A stretch of 11,095 nucleotides of DNA, taken from assembly GCA_024710825.1 (NCBI GenBank), contig JANJUA010000442.1:1-11095 (forward strand), read 5' to 3'. The notes under the pieces were generated by a model. The model was not told where the DNA came from and ran no database searches. It worked only from the letters and a program-made list of their open reading frames with translations. This document shows, piece after piece, positions 1 to 6,393 of this stretch (position 1 is its first letter; each line of letters opens with the position of its first letter). This stretch comes from Solirubrobacteraceae bacterium. GTDB lineage: Bacteria > Actinomycetota > Thermoleophilia > Solirubrobacterales > Solirubrobacteraceae. Made by a program: the position numbers and the translations under genes.

Positions 1-1239
1 GCGGTGACGATCGCGCTCAATCAGGTGAACGAGCCTCCGCTGCCGCCGAGCAACTTAAACAGCTCGGTCACGCCCGAGCTGGAGGGCGACGACCTGCGCG
101 CACTGGCCAAGGACCCGGCGCAGCGCTTCGCGAGCGCCGACGAGATGATCCTCGCGCTGGAGCGGGCCCGGGCGGGCATCGTCGAGGGCGCCGCGCCCGA
201 CCCGCGGGCCACCGCGGCGTTCGCGCCCGTCCGCCCCGACCCGCGCGAGGCCCTGGCCGAGGATGCGCGCCGCGGTCGGCGCTGGTGGATCGCGTTGGCG
301 ATCCTCGCCGCGCTCGTGGCCGTGGCCGCGGCCGCCTACGCGCTGACGCGCCCCGACACGCGGGAGGTGCCCGACGTGACCGGCCGCCCGCTGGCGGCCG
401 CGCTGGCCATCCTCCAGAACGCCGGGTTCGACCCGAGCGTAGAGCGCACGACCTCCGACGCGCCCGAGGGCCGCGTGCTGCGCCAGGACCCCCAGCCCGG
501 CGAGCGGGCCGAGGAGGGCTCGGAGGTGACGCTCACGGTGTCGGACGGGCCGGGGACCGCTCCCGTCCCGGACGTGGTGGGCCAGCGGCGCAAGCGGGCG
601 GTCGCGGCGCTCCAGGACGCGGGCTTCGAGGTTCGCGAGCGCCGCCAGGCGAGCGATTCGGTGGAGCGCAACCGCGTGATCTCCACGACGCCTGCCGCCG
701 GCACGCCGACCGAGCGCGGGTCGACGGTGACGCTGGTGCTGTCCAGCGGCCCGGAGCAGGTGACCGTGCCGGACGTGCAGGGCGAGGACGTCGAGGACGC
801 GCGCAGCACGCTCCAGGCCGCCGGCCTGGCGGCGAACGCCACCGAGCAGGAGGACCTGGAGGCGGAGCCCGGCACGGTGCTCGCGCAGAGCCCGGCGCCG
901 GGGACGGCGGTCGACAAGGGCAGCACGGTGGCGCTGACGGTCGCCGTCGAGCCGGCGGAGGTGACGGTGCCCGAGGTGATCGGGCGGACCTCGTCGCGGG
1001 CGATCGACATCCTGACCGCCGCCGGCCTGGTGCCCAACCAGGTCACCGAGCCGGTGGGCGACGAGCGCAACGACGGCCGCGTCATCGCGCAGGCGCCCGA
1101 GGCGGGCGGCACGGCCGAGCGCGACTCGCGGGTGACGATCACCGTCGGGGCGTACGATCCGGCGCTGGACCCCGATCAGCCGCCGGAGCCGCCTCCCACC
1201 GAGACGCTGCCCACCCCGGAGCCGGAGGAGTCGCCATGA
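1..1239 (+). CDS. pknB: PASTA-domain Ser/Thr protein kinase (PknB/PrkC type), 5'-truncated by window edge
   Basis: This is the C-terminal 412 codons of a membrane Ser/Thr kinase; the start and most of the catalytic domain lie before the window. The visible part opens with the last helices of the kinase C-lobe, including RALAKDPAQRF with the conserved late Arg. A linker follows, then a positively charged stop (RRGRR) and one membrane helix at about nt 280-345. Four PASTA repeats follow, at about nt 361-552, 559-750, 757-954 and 961-1155. Each begins VPDV/VPEV and has a GxxVxxQxPxxGxxxxxGSxVxLxVS pattern. The protein ends in a Pro/Glu-rich tail. PASTA domains bind muropeptides or lipid II on the cell surface, and kinases of this family control growth and cell-wall synthesis. 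Four repeats match M. tuberculosis PknB. The stop codon overlaps the ddl start as ATGA, which fits translational coupling with a peptidoglycan-precursor gene. A rare TTA codon occurs at 55-57. Confidence 0.93.
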   Translation, partial: AVTIALNQVNEPPLPPSNLNSSVTPELEGDDLRALAKDPAQRFASADEMILALERARAGIVEGAAPDPRATAAFAPVRPDPREALAEDARRGRRWWIALAILAALVAVAAAAYALTRPDTREVPDVTGRPLAAALAILQNAGFDPSVERTTSDAPEGRVLRQDPQPGERAEEGSEVTLTVSDGPGTAPVPDVVGQRRKRAVAALQDAGFEVRERRQASDSVERNRVISTTPAAGTPTERGSTVTLVLSSGPEQVTVPDVQGEDVEDARSTLQAAGLAANATEQEDLEAEPGTVLAQSPAPGTAVDKGSTVALTVAVEPAEVTVPEVIGRTSSRAIDILTAAGLVPNQVTEPVGDERNDGRVIAQAPEAGGTAERDSRVTITVGAYDPALDPDQPPEPPPTETLPTPEPEESP

Positions 1240-2201
1240 GGGTCGCGGTCCTGTCGGGCGGCCGCTCGTCCGAGCACGACGTGTCGCTGGCCTCCGGCGC
1301 CAGCGTGCGCGAGGGGCTCGCCCAGGCGGGCCACGAGGTCGTCGACGTGCTCGTCGCGCGCGACGGCACCTGGTCGGTCGACGGCGCCGAGCTGAGCCTG
1401 CGCCTCGGACGCGGCCTGCTCGGCGCGGACGTCGCCTTCCCCGTGCTGCACGGACCGTACGGCGAGGACGGCGTGGTCCAGGGCGTGCTCGAGGCCCTCG
1501 CGATCCCGTACGTCGGCGCGAACGTCCTCAGCGCCGCGCTGTGCATGGACAAGGTGCTCTTCAAGGACGTGCTGGCCGCGGCGGGCGTCCCGCAGGTCCG
1601 CTACGCCGCGGTGCGCCACGGGGAGGTCGACCTGGGCGCGCTCGAACCCCTGGGCCTGCCTGTCTTCGTCAAGCCGGCGCGGCTCGGGTCGTCGGTGGGG
1701 ATCGCCAAGGTCGTCTCCGCCGACGAGCTGCCGGCCGCTCTGGAGCAGGCCTTCGCGCACGATCCGCTGGCGATCGTCGAGGCGATGGCGCCGGGGATCG
1801 AGGTCGAGTGCAGCGTGCTCGGCAACCGCGATCCGCTGGCCAGCGAGCCCGGCGAGATCACCTACGACGGCGACTGGTACGACTACGAGGCCAAGTACAC
1901 CCCGGGCGGGATGGAGCTGCTCGTCCCGGCGCGGATCTCGGCGACCGCCCGCGAGCGGGTGCGGGAGCTCGCGGTCGAGACGTTCCGGCGCGTCGGCTGC
2001 TCGGGCCTGGCCCGCGTCGACTTCTTCGTCGCCGGCGAGGAGGTGCTCGTCAACGAGCTCAACACGATGCCGGGGCAGACGGCGACGAGCGTGTACGCGA
2101 AGCTCTTCGCCGCGTCCGGCATCGGCTACGACGTGGTCCTGGAGCGGCTGTGCGCGCTGGCGGTGGAGCGCCACGCCGCCGAGGCCGCGTACGCCCGCTG
2201 A
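1236..2201 (+). CDS. ddl: D-alanine--D-alanine ligase
   Basis: This 321-residue ATP-grasp enzyme joins two D-alanines into the dipeptide that ends the peptidoglycan stem peptide; it is cytosolic. Visible signatures are GGRSSEHDVSLASG near the start (Glu13 is the expected catalytic residue), LHGPYGEDGVVQGVLE, the Lys-containing FVKPARLGSSVGI strand-loop, YDYEAKY, SGLARVDFFV, and the Mg-binding end VNELNTMPGQTATSVY. The length is normal for Ddl. The ATG at 1236 overlaps the stop of the upstream PASTA kinase by 4 bp, so the two are probably one transcript. The open frame extends far upstream of 1236, but homology starts exactly at MRVAVLSGG, so the upstream frame is a shadow of the kinase. The gene ends 3 bp from the stop of an opposing kinase gene. 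The MurC/MurF partners are not in the window. Confidence 0.96.
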   Translation: MRVAVLSGGRSSEHDVSLASGASVREGLAQAGHEVVDVLVARDGTWSVDGAELSLRLGRGLLGADVAFPVLHGPYGEDGVVQGVLEALAIPYVGANVLSAALCMDKVLFKDVLAAAGVPQVRYAAVRHGEVDLGALEPLGLPVFVKPARLGSSVGIAKVVSADELPAALEQAFAHDPLAIVEAMAPGIEVECSVLGNRDPLASEPGEITYDGDWYDYEAKYTPGGMELLVPARISATARERVRELAVETFRRVGCSGLARVDFFVAGEEVLVNELNTMPGQTATSVYAKLFAASGIGYDVVLERLCALAVERHAAEAAYAR

Positions 2202-2204
2202 CGG

Positions 2205-3713
2205 CTACTCGAACAGCGCGAGATCGCTGATCTCGACCTTCGTCTCGCCCTCGGGCAGGCTGTCGATCCAGACGAGGTAGTAGCGGAAGCGCGTGCCCGC
2301 CGTGTCGAGCTGGATCTGCTGGTTGCGCTTGGCGTCGGCGATGGTCGCGACCTTCGTCCAGCCGTCCAGGCCGTCCTGCGGCGGGCCTTGCTCCGCGGCG
2401 TAGATGCCGCCCGACCAGCCGGGCGTCGGGGTGCGCAGCTGAAGCTCGCGCGCGGCGACGCCCGGCGCCGCGTCGACGTAGAGGCCCACGCCCTCCTTCT
2501 GGAGGTCCGCCGCCTCGTAGGTCTCCGTCGACCAGGTCGAGCGCGTGTCGTCGTCGATCGCGGCCGAGGCCTCCTCCGGGTGCTCGCCGTCGCCACCGAA
2601 GGGGTCGAAGTCGGAGGCGGCCTTCGTGCGCAGCGATATCTGCTGCAGGTCGGGCGCGGAGGGCGTCGTGCTGGGCGCCCGCACGCCGCGCTCGGCGTTG
2701 TCGCGGGCCAGATAGACGGCCGCGGCGACGGCGACCACGGCGAGCAGGAGCAGCAGGGCGACGACGAGCCGGGGCACGCGCGTGCGTAGCGGCAGACGGC
2801 GGCGAGTCTCCTCCGGCAGCGTGCGCAGGACGGCCGTCGCCTCCCCGGTCGTGTGGCCCGACCGGGCGGTCTCGATCGCCAGGACGTCCTCGAGGTCGGC
2901 GGCCATCGTGACGGCGTCGTGGTAGCGGCGGGAGACGTCCTTGTCGGTCGCCCGGTCGAGGACCGCGGCGAGCGCCGCCGACACCTGGGGCCGCAGCACG
3001 CGGACGTCCGGGAGGTCGTCGCGCACGTGCTTCATGGCGACGGAGATCTGGTTCTCGCCCTTGAACGGGACGTCGCCCGTGAGCATCTCGAAGAGGACGA
3101 TCCCGAGCGAGTAGACGTCCGACTGGCCGGTGACCGCGTGGCCGAGCGCCTGCTCGGGGGAGACGTAGTCCGTGGTGCCGAGGACCCGTCCGTCGGCGGT
3201 GAGGCCCTCCTCCTCCAGCGTGCGGGCGATGCCGAAGTCCGTGACCTTCGCCGTGCCCTCGGCGTCGACGAGGACGTTCTGCGGCTTGACGTCGCGGTGG
3301 ACGATGCCGCGCTCGTGGGCGGCGCCGAGCGCGCGCGCGATCTCGACGGCGTAGGCGATCGCCTCCACGATCGGGAGCCGGCCGTGGCGGCGGATGCGCT
3401 CCTTGAGCGTCTCGCCCTCGACGTACTCGAGGACGATGTAGGGGGTCGGCCAGCTCGGGTCCTCGTCGGTCTCTCCGGCGTCGATGACCGTCACCACGTG
3501 GGGGTGGTTGAGCTGCGCCACCGCGCGGGCCTCGCGGCGGAAGCGCTCGAGCTGGTCGGAGTCCGAGGCGATCTCGCGGTGCATCAGCTTGATCGCGACG
3601 GGCCGCTCGAGCACCGTGTCGAAGGCGCGGTAGACGGTGGACATGCCGCCGTGCCCGATCTGGGCGTCGAGGCGGTAGCGGTCCGAGAGCAGGGTGCCGA
3701 CGGGCGAGGTCAC
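2205..3713 (-). CDS. Membrane Ser/Thr protein kinase with C-terminal discoidin-like domain
   Basis: This 502-residue kinase starts at a GTG (3711-3713) preceded by an AGGGGGG ribosome-binding stretch. The catalytic domain spans about residues 13-280. It has the Gly-rich loop GHGGMS, Lys42 in VAIKLM, Glu61 of helix C, HRDVKPQN (Asp141, Asn146), DFG at 159-161 and SPE at 185-187, so all catalytic residues are present. A basic, disordered juxtamembrane stretch leads to one hydrophobic helix at about 315-336. The outer part (about 356-502) looks like a galactose-binding/discoidin fold, with the pattern AAIDDDTRSTWST followed by VAARELQLRT and RYYLVWIDSL. Such domains occur on actinobacterial kinases and on the MviN-type pseudokinase; the ligand here is unknown. 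It has no PASTA repeats, unlike the kinase at the window start. It lies downstream of flagellin in the same direction but is separated by 172 bp with hairpins, so it is probably its own transcript. Confidence 0.93.
   Translation of the reverse strand: MTSPVGTLLSDRYRLDAQIGHGGMSTVYRAFDTVLERPVAIKLMHREIASDSDQLERFRREARAVAQLNHPHVVTVIDAGETDEDPSWPTPYIVLEYVEGETLKERIRRHGRLPIVEAIAYAVEIARALGAAHERGIVHRDVKPQNVLVDAEGTAKVTDFGIARTLEEEGLTADGRVLGTTDYVSPEQALGHAVTGQSDVYSLGIVLFEMLTGDVPFKGENQISVAMKHVRDDLPDVRVLRPQVSAALAAVLDRATDKDVSRRYHDAVTMAADLEDVLAIETARSGHTTGEATAVLRTLPEETRRRLPLRTRVPRLVVALLLLLAVVAVAAAVYLARDNAERGVRAPSTTPSAPDLQQISLRTKAASDFDPFGGDGEHPEEASAAIDDDTRSTWSTETYEAADLQKEGVGLYVDAAPGVAARELQLRTPTPGWSGGIYAAEQGPPQDGLDGWTKVATIADAKRNQQIQLDTAGTRFRYYLVWIDSLPEGETKVEISDLALFE
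2219..2235. terminator. Weak candidate hairpin at the ddl/kinase convergence
   Basis: A perfect 7-bp inverted repeat (CGAGATC, loop GCT, GATCTCG) begins 18 nt after the ddl stop. It lies inside the last codons of the opposing kinase gene. It has no T-tract on either strand, so it is at best a non-canonical terminator for ddl. It may simply reflect the codons for EISDL. Confidence 0.2.
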
Positions 3714-3769
3714 GTCCCCCCTATGTTGACGCGATGGGCGCCGTCCATGTCCTCTTGGCCTGTTGACGG

Positions 3770-3786
3770 CCCGCGAACGCCGCGGG
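3770..3786. other. GC-rich hairpin in the flagellin-kinase gap
   Basis: A perfect 6-bp stem (CCCGCG and CGCGGG) encloses a 5-nt loop. It lies between the stronger hairpin after fliC and the kinase start. It could be a second, back-up terminator for the flagellar operon or part of the kinase control region. No T-tract or clear promoter hexamers accompany it. Confidence 0.3.
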
Positions 3787-3839
3787 TGCAGGGGGAGTTC
3801 GGCGGCGGCTCGCGTTCACCTACGTGCCGGCGTGGACCG

Positions 3840-3863
3840 GGGGCGGGGTCTGGGCCCCGCCCC
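3840..3863 (-). terminator. Likely transcription terminator of the flagellar operon
   Basis: A perfect 9-bp inverted repeat (GGGGCGGGG and CCCCGCCCC) with a 6-nt loop lies 22 nt after the fliC stop, in the expected place for the end of a highly expressed flagellin transcript. All stem pairs are G-C. There is no following U-tract, which is common for hairpin terminators in GC-rich actinobacteria but lowers certainty. Confidence 0.6.
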
Positions 3864-3885
3864 TCAGCCGTCGTGGCCCATCTGC

Positions 3886-4689
3886 CTAGCCCTGCAGCAG
3901 CGCGAGCACGCCCTGCGTCGACTGGTTCGCCTGCGCCAGCATCGACGTACCGGCCTGCTGGAGCACCTGGAGCTTCGTGAACTCGATCATCTGCTCGGCC
4001 ATGTCGACGTCGCGGATGCGCGACTCGGCCGCCACCAGGTTCTCCTGGTACGCGGTCGAGGCCTTCACCGAGTGCTCGAGGCGGTTCTGCACCGCGCCGA
4101 ACGTGGCGCGCGTGCCCGCGATCGAGTCGATCGCGGCGTCGAGGTTCGAGATCGCGGCCGCGGCCGACAGGTCGAAGTAGCCGGCCGGTAGGGCGCCGTT
4201 GAGGCTGATCGTCGGCACGGTGATGACCTGGCCGTCGTTGGCGCCGACCTGGAAGGTCACGGTGCCGCCCACGGCCAGGAACGTGATGCCGTTGAACTGG
4301 GCCTGAGAGCCGATCCGGTCGATCTCCGACGCGAGCTGGGCGACCTCGGACTGGATCGCCGACCGGTTGTCCGCCGACATCGTGCCGTTCTTGTACTGGA
4401 CCGCCAGCTCGCGCATGCGCTGGAGCATGGAGTGGACCTCGTCGAGGTTCGCCTCCGCGGTCTGGACGAGCGAGATGCCGTCCTGCATGTTGCGCTGCGC
4501 CTGCGCGAGGCCGCGGATCTGGCCGCGCATCTTCTCGGAGATGCCGAGACCGGCGGCGTCGTCGGACGCGCGGTTGATGCGGTAGCCGGACGACAGGCGC
4601 TCCATCGCCTTCGACATCTGGGCGCTGGTGCCGGTGAGTTGGCGATGCGTGTTGATCGCCTGGATGTTGTGGTTGATCCTCAGGGACAT
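3886..4689 (-). CDS. fliC: Flagellin
   Basis: This 267-residue protein polymerises into the flagellar filament outside the cell after type III export. The N-terminal D0/D1 region is strongly conserved (MSLRINHNIQAINTHRQL, LSSGYRINRASDDAAGLGISEKMR, then the QNxxDG and AQFNG areas). The C-terminal D1/D0 ends RIRDVDMAEQMIEFTK followed by QQAGTSMLAQANQS. Only about 40 residues separate the two halves, so it is a minimal flagellin without outer D2/D3 domains, like Bacillus Hag. The ATG at 4687-4689 lies inside the csrA 3' end (10-bp overlap). Its AAGGA ribosome-binding site, 9 nt upstream, is in the loop of a small hairpin, consistent with CsrA repression. There is no room for a dedicated promoter directly upstream. 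fliD and fliS, often next to flagellin, are not here. Confidence 0.97.
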   Translation of the reverse strand: MSLRINHNIQAINTHRQLTGTSAQMSKAMERLSSGYRINRASDDAAGLGISEKMRGQIRGLAQAQRNMQDGISLVQTAEANLDEVHSMLQRMRELAVQYKNGTMSADNRSAIQSEVAQLASEIDRIGSQAQFNGITFLAVGGTVTFQVGANDGQVITVPTISLNGALPAGYFDLSAAAAISNLDAAIDSIAGTRATFGAVQNRLEHSVKASTAYQENLVAAESRIRDVDMAEQMIEFTKLQVLQQAGTSMLAQANQSTQGVLALLQG

Positions 4690-4931
4690 GCCTGCGAGTC
4701 CTTTCGCTGCTTGGTGACGGGCAGGTCGCCGGGGAGGACGGTCGGGTCGGCCTTGGCCGCCGCGGCGTTCTCCTCCTTGACCGAGCGCCAGATCTCCTCC
4801 CGGTACACGGGAAGGGAGCGGGGCGCGTCGATCCCGATGCGCACGCTCGAACCGCTGACCTCGATCACCTCGATGACGGTGTCGTCGCCCAGCATGATCT
4901 TCTCGCCGGGACGTCGGGTGATGATGAGCAT
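4680..4931 (-). CDS. csrA: CsrA translational regulator
   Basis: This 83-residue RNA-binding protein begins MLIITRRPGEKIMLGDD, continues with VRIGIDAPRSLPVYREEIW, and so contains the whole CsrA core, including the conserved Arg44 that contacts RNA. CsrA dimers bind GGA in hairpin loops, usually over ribosome-binding sites. A C-terminal tail of about 30 residues (Ala/Lys/Asp rich) makes it longer than the E. coli protein (61) and somewhat longer than the Bacillus one (74). The ATG at 4929-4931 has a strong AAGGAGG site 10 nt upstream; the frame remains open further upstream but homology starts at MLIITRR. The gene follows fliW by 59 bp and overlaps fliC by 10 bp, the standard fliW-csrA-flagellin arrangement in which CsrA represses flagellin and FliW relieves it. 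Its own ribosome-binding site also looks like a CsrA site. Confidence 0.96.
   Translation of the reverse strand: MLIITRRPGEKIMLGDDTVIEVIEVSGSSVRIGIDAPRSLPVYREEIWRSVKEENAAAAKADPTVLPGDLPVTKQRKDSQACP
4694..4707 (-). promoter_or_regulatory. Candidate CsrA-binding hairpin covering the fliC ribosome-binding site
   Basis: On the transcript the sequence reads GCGA, loop AAGGAC, UCGC: a perfect 4-bp stem with a six-base loop containing ARGGA. This loop is the fliC Shine-Dalgarno (9 nt before the AUG). It also lies within codons of the csrA 3' end. CsrA is known to bind GGA in hairpin loops and, in Bacillus, to cover the hag ribosome-binding site. A second GGA is in fliC codons 4-5 (4677-4679), 22 nt from the first. 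The stem is short, so the structure itself is uncertain. Confidence 0.6.
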
Positions 4932-4936
4932 CTGGT

Positions 4937-4955
4937 CAGTTCCTCCTTGGAGCTG
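4937..4955 (-). promoter_or_regulatory. Candidate CsrA-binding hairpin on the csrA ribosome-binding site
   Basis: On the transcript, CAG and CUG pair, then after one C/A mismatch UCC and GGA pair, leaving loop AAGGA. The 19-nt imperfect palindrome contains the csrA Shine-Dalgarno, so CsrA could repress its own synthesis. An SD of the form AAGGAGG naturally contains AAGGA, so only the flanking symmetry is extra evidence. Confidence 0.45.
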
Positions 4956-4990
4956 GGCTTGCGGTTCGACAGCGACACCGGGGATGGTCG

Positions 4991-5434
4991 CTACGCCGCC
5001 CGCTCCTCCACGTCGGACGCGAAGAGCGGGGCCCGGACCGGGGCGTCCGGGGCCTGGTTGATGACCTGGTGGCCGAACCCGTTCGAGACAAGGATCGGCG
5101 CGCGGAGGTTGGCACTGAAGTCCTCCAACGACTCTGCCGCGCGCACGGTCACGTACACGGCGGTGTCGTCGTCGGACGCGATGCCCAGCCGCTCGACCTC
5201 GTCGTCGCCGATCTCCACCTCGTAGGACGGAAAGAAGCGCCACGGGTTCGTCAGCGGCAGGGCCAGCGCCGGGTCGTCGAGCGAGTGCAGCCACACGAAT
5301 GCGGCGTCGTCGCTGCGGGCGAGCAGCGTGTAGCGGCTCCCCCCCAGCCCGATGAGCCCGTGAGGGAACTCGAGCACCGACTCCGCGGAGATCTCGAGAT
5401 CCCCGACGCGCGTGGATTGCAGGGTCACGGCCAT
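4991..5434 (-). CDS. fliW: Flagellar assembly factor FliW
   Basis: This 147-residue protein is the CsrA antagonist of the flagellin feedback switch. It binds CsrA and releases flagellin mRNA, and is itself sequestered by unexported flagellin. Family marks are the start MAVTLQSTRVGDLEI, then LEFPHGLIGL, FVWLHSLDDPALALPLTNPW, the acidic EIGDDEVERLG segment, a VYVTVR strand, the FSANLRAPILVS core motif and a final hydrophobic/polar stretch. I chose the ATG at 5432-5434 because GGAGG lies 5 nt upstream and family alignment starts there. An alternative GTG at 5468-5470 would add 12 basic/polar residues and overlap the flgL stop as GTGA, but it has no good ribosome-binding site. It is followed by csrA and fliC, its functional partners. 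Confidence 0.94.
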   Translation of the reverse strand: MAVTLQSTRVGDLEISAESVLEFPHGLIGLGGSRYTLLARSDDAAFVWLHSLDDPALALPLTNPWRFFPSYEVEIGDDEVERLGIASDDDTAVYVTVRAAESLEDFSANLRAPILVSNGFGHQVINQAPDAPVRAPLFASDVEERAA

Positions 5435-5466
5435 GCGTGCCTCCGTGCGTGTAGACCGCTCCGTCT

Positions 5467-6393
5467 TCACCTGAGGAAGTCCAGGAGCGATGGTTGGATG
5501 ATGCGCGCGCCCGTTCGGAGCGCGGCGTCGTAGACGGACTGCTGACTGGAGAGGTTCAACGCCGCTTCGGCGAAGTCGACGTCCTCGATCTCCGAGAGGA
5601 GCTTGGTGGCGGCGAGCTCGGTCGCGCCCAGGCGGGCGTCCGCCGCGTCCAGGCGGTTCACCGTGGCGCCGACGTTCGCGCGGGCCGTGTTGAGCCCGTC
5701 GAGGTTGCGCTCGAGTGCCGCCAGGTCGGTGGAGCGCAGCGCGTCGGCGTCGGCGGCGGCGCCGCCCCTGAGGTGGGCGGAGATGTTGCGCAACGTGTCG
5801 ATCAGGCCGCCGTCGCCGCCGCCGCTGCCGAGCAGCGGGGTCGCCGAGCCGTCGTCGGGGACCGAGTTGATCTGGATCGAGATGCCCGGCCCGATCTCGC
5901 GCGCGACGATGCCCGCGTTGCCGGCGTAGGTGTCGTCGGGGGGGATCGTCTCGGTGTCGTAGGGCCGTGTCGTGGTCTCGGTGCCGGCGAGGACGTAGAC
6001 CCCGCCGAAGGAGGTGTTGGCGGCCTGCTTGACCGCGCTGACGAGCTGGTCGATCTCGAGCGCGATGTTCTCGCGGCCCGCGGGGCCGGTCGCGTCGTTG
6101 GCGCCCTGAACCGTCAGCGCCCGCGCCCGGTGCAGGATGTCGATGATCTCCGAGTACGCGTCGTCGGTCGTCTCCATCCAGCCGCGCGCCTGGGTGACGT
6201 TCGCCTGGTGCTGGACGTTCGCGTCGAGCTCGCCGCGGGTCAGGATCGCGCGCTGCGCGCCGACGGGATCGTCAGACGGCTTGAGCAGCTGCTTCTGGCT
6301 CATCATCTCGCGCTGGGCGCGGTCGACGCGCTCGCGGGAGGCCTGGAGGTCGGCCAGCAGCCGCCGGGTCATGGACTCCTGGGTGATGCGCAT
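5467..6393 (-). CDS. flgL: Flagellar hook-filament junction protein FlgL
   Basis: This 308-residue protein is the second junction protein between hook and filament (HAP3). It begins MRITQESMTRRLLADL and carries the flagellin-like N-terminal helices (LLKPSDDPVGAQRAILTR). A variable middle with a Gly-rich stretch follows, then a C-terminal helix region DVDFAEAALNLSSQQSVYDAAL that is shared with flagellins. The length is typical. Its ATG (6391-6393) shares one base with the flgK stop (TGATG), so translation is probably coupled; the upstream ribosome-binding site is weak. The frame is open far upstream into flgK, but those residues are a shadow of flgK. It is expected to use FlgN, encoded just before flgK, as export chaperone. 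Confidence 0.93.
   Translation of the reverse strand: MRITQESMTRRLLADLQASRERVDRAQREMMSQKQLLKPSDDPVGAQRAILTRGELDANVQHQANVTQARGWMETTDDAYSEIIDILHRARALTVQGANDATGPAGRENIALEIDQLVSAVKQAANTSFGGVYVLAGTETTTRPYDTETIPPDDTYAGNAGIVAREIGPGISIQINSVPDDGSATPLLGSGGGDGGLIDTLRNISAHLRGGAAADADALRSTDLAALERNLDGLNTARANVGATVNRLDAADARLGATELAATKLLSEIEDVDFAEAALNLSSQQSVYDAALRTGARIIQPSLLDFLR

Noticed and set aside
3724..3767. Two TGTTGAC copies 37 bp apart, resembling -35 elements or an operator pair.
   Set aside because: They are only seven bases long. On the plus strand no gene follows, no -10 element is seen at the right distance, and on the minus strand they do not form promoter hexamers.
2853..3980. Long plus-strand open frame (375 codons) opposite the kinase.
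   Set aside because: It is antisense to a kinase with full catalytic motifs. Its translation is Arg/Asp/Val-rich low-complexity sequence typical of GC-rich shadow frames, and it runs past the gene boundary.
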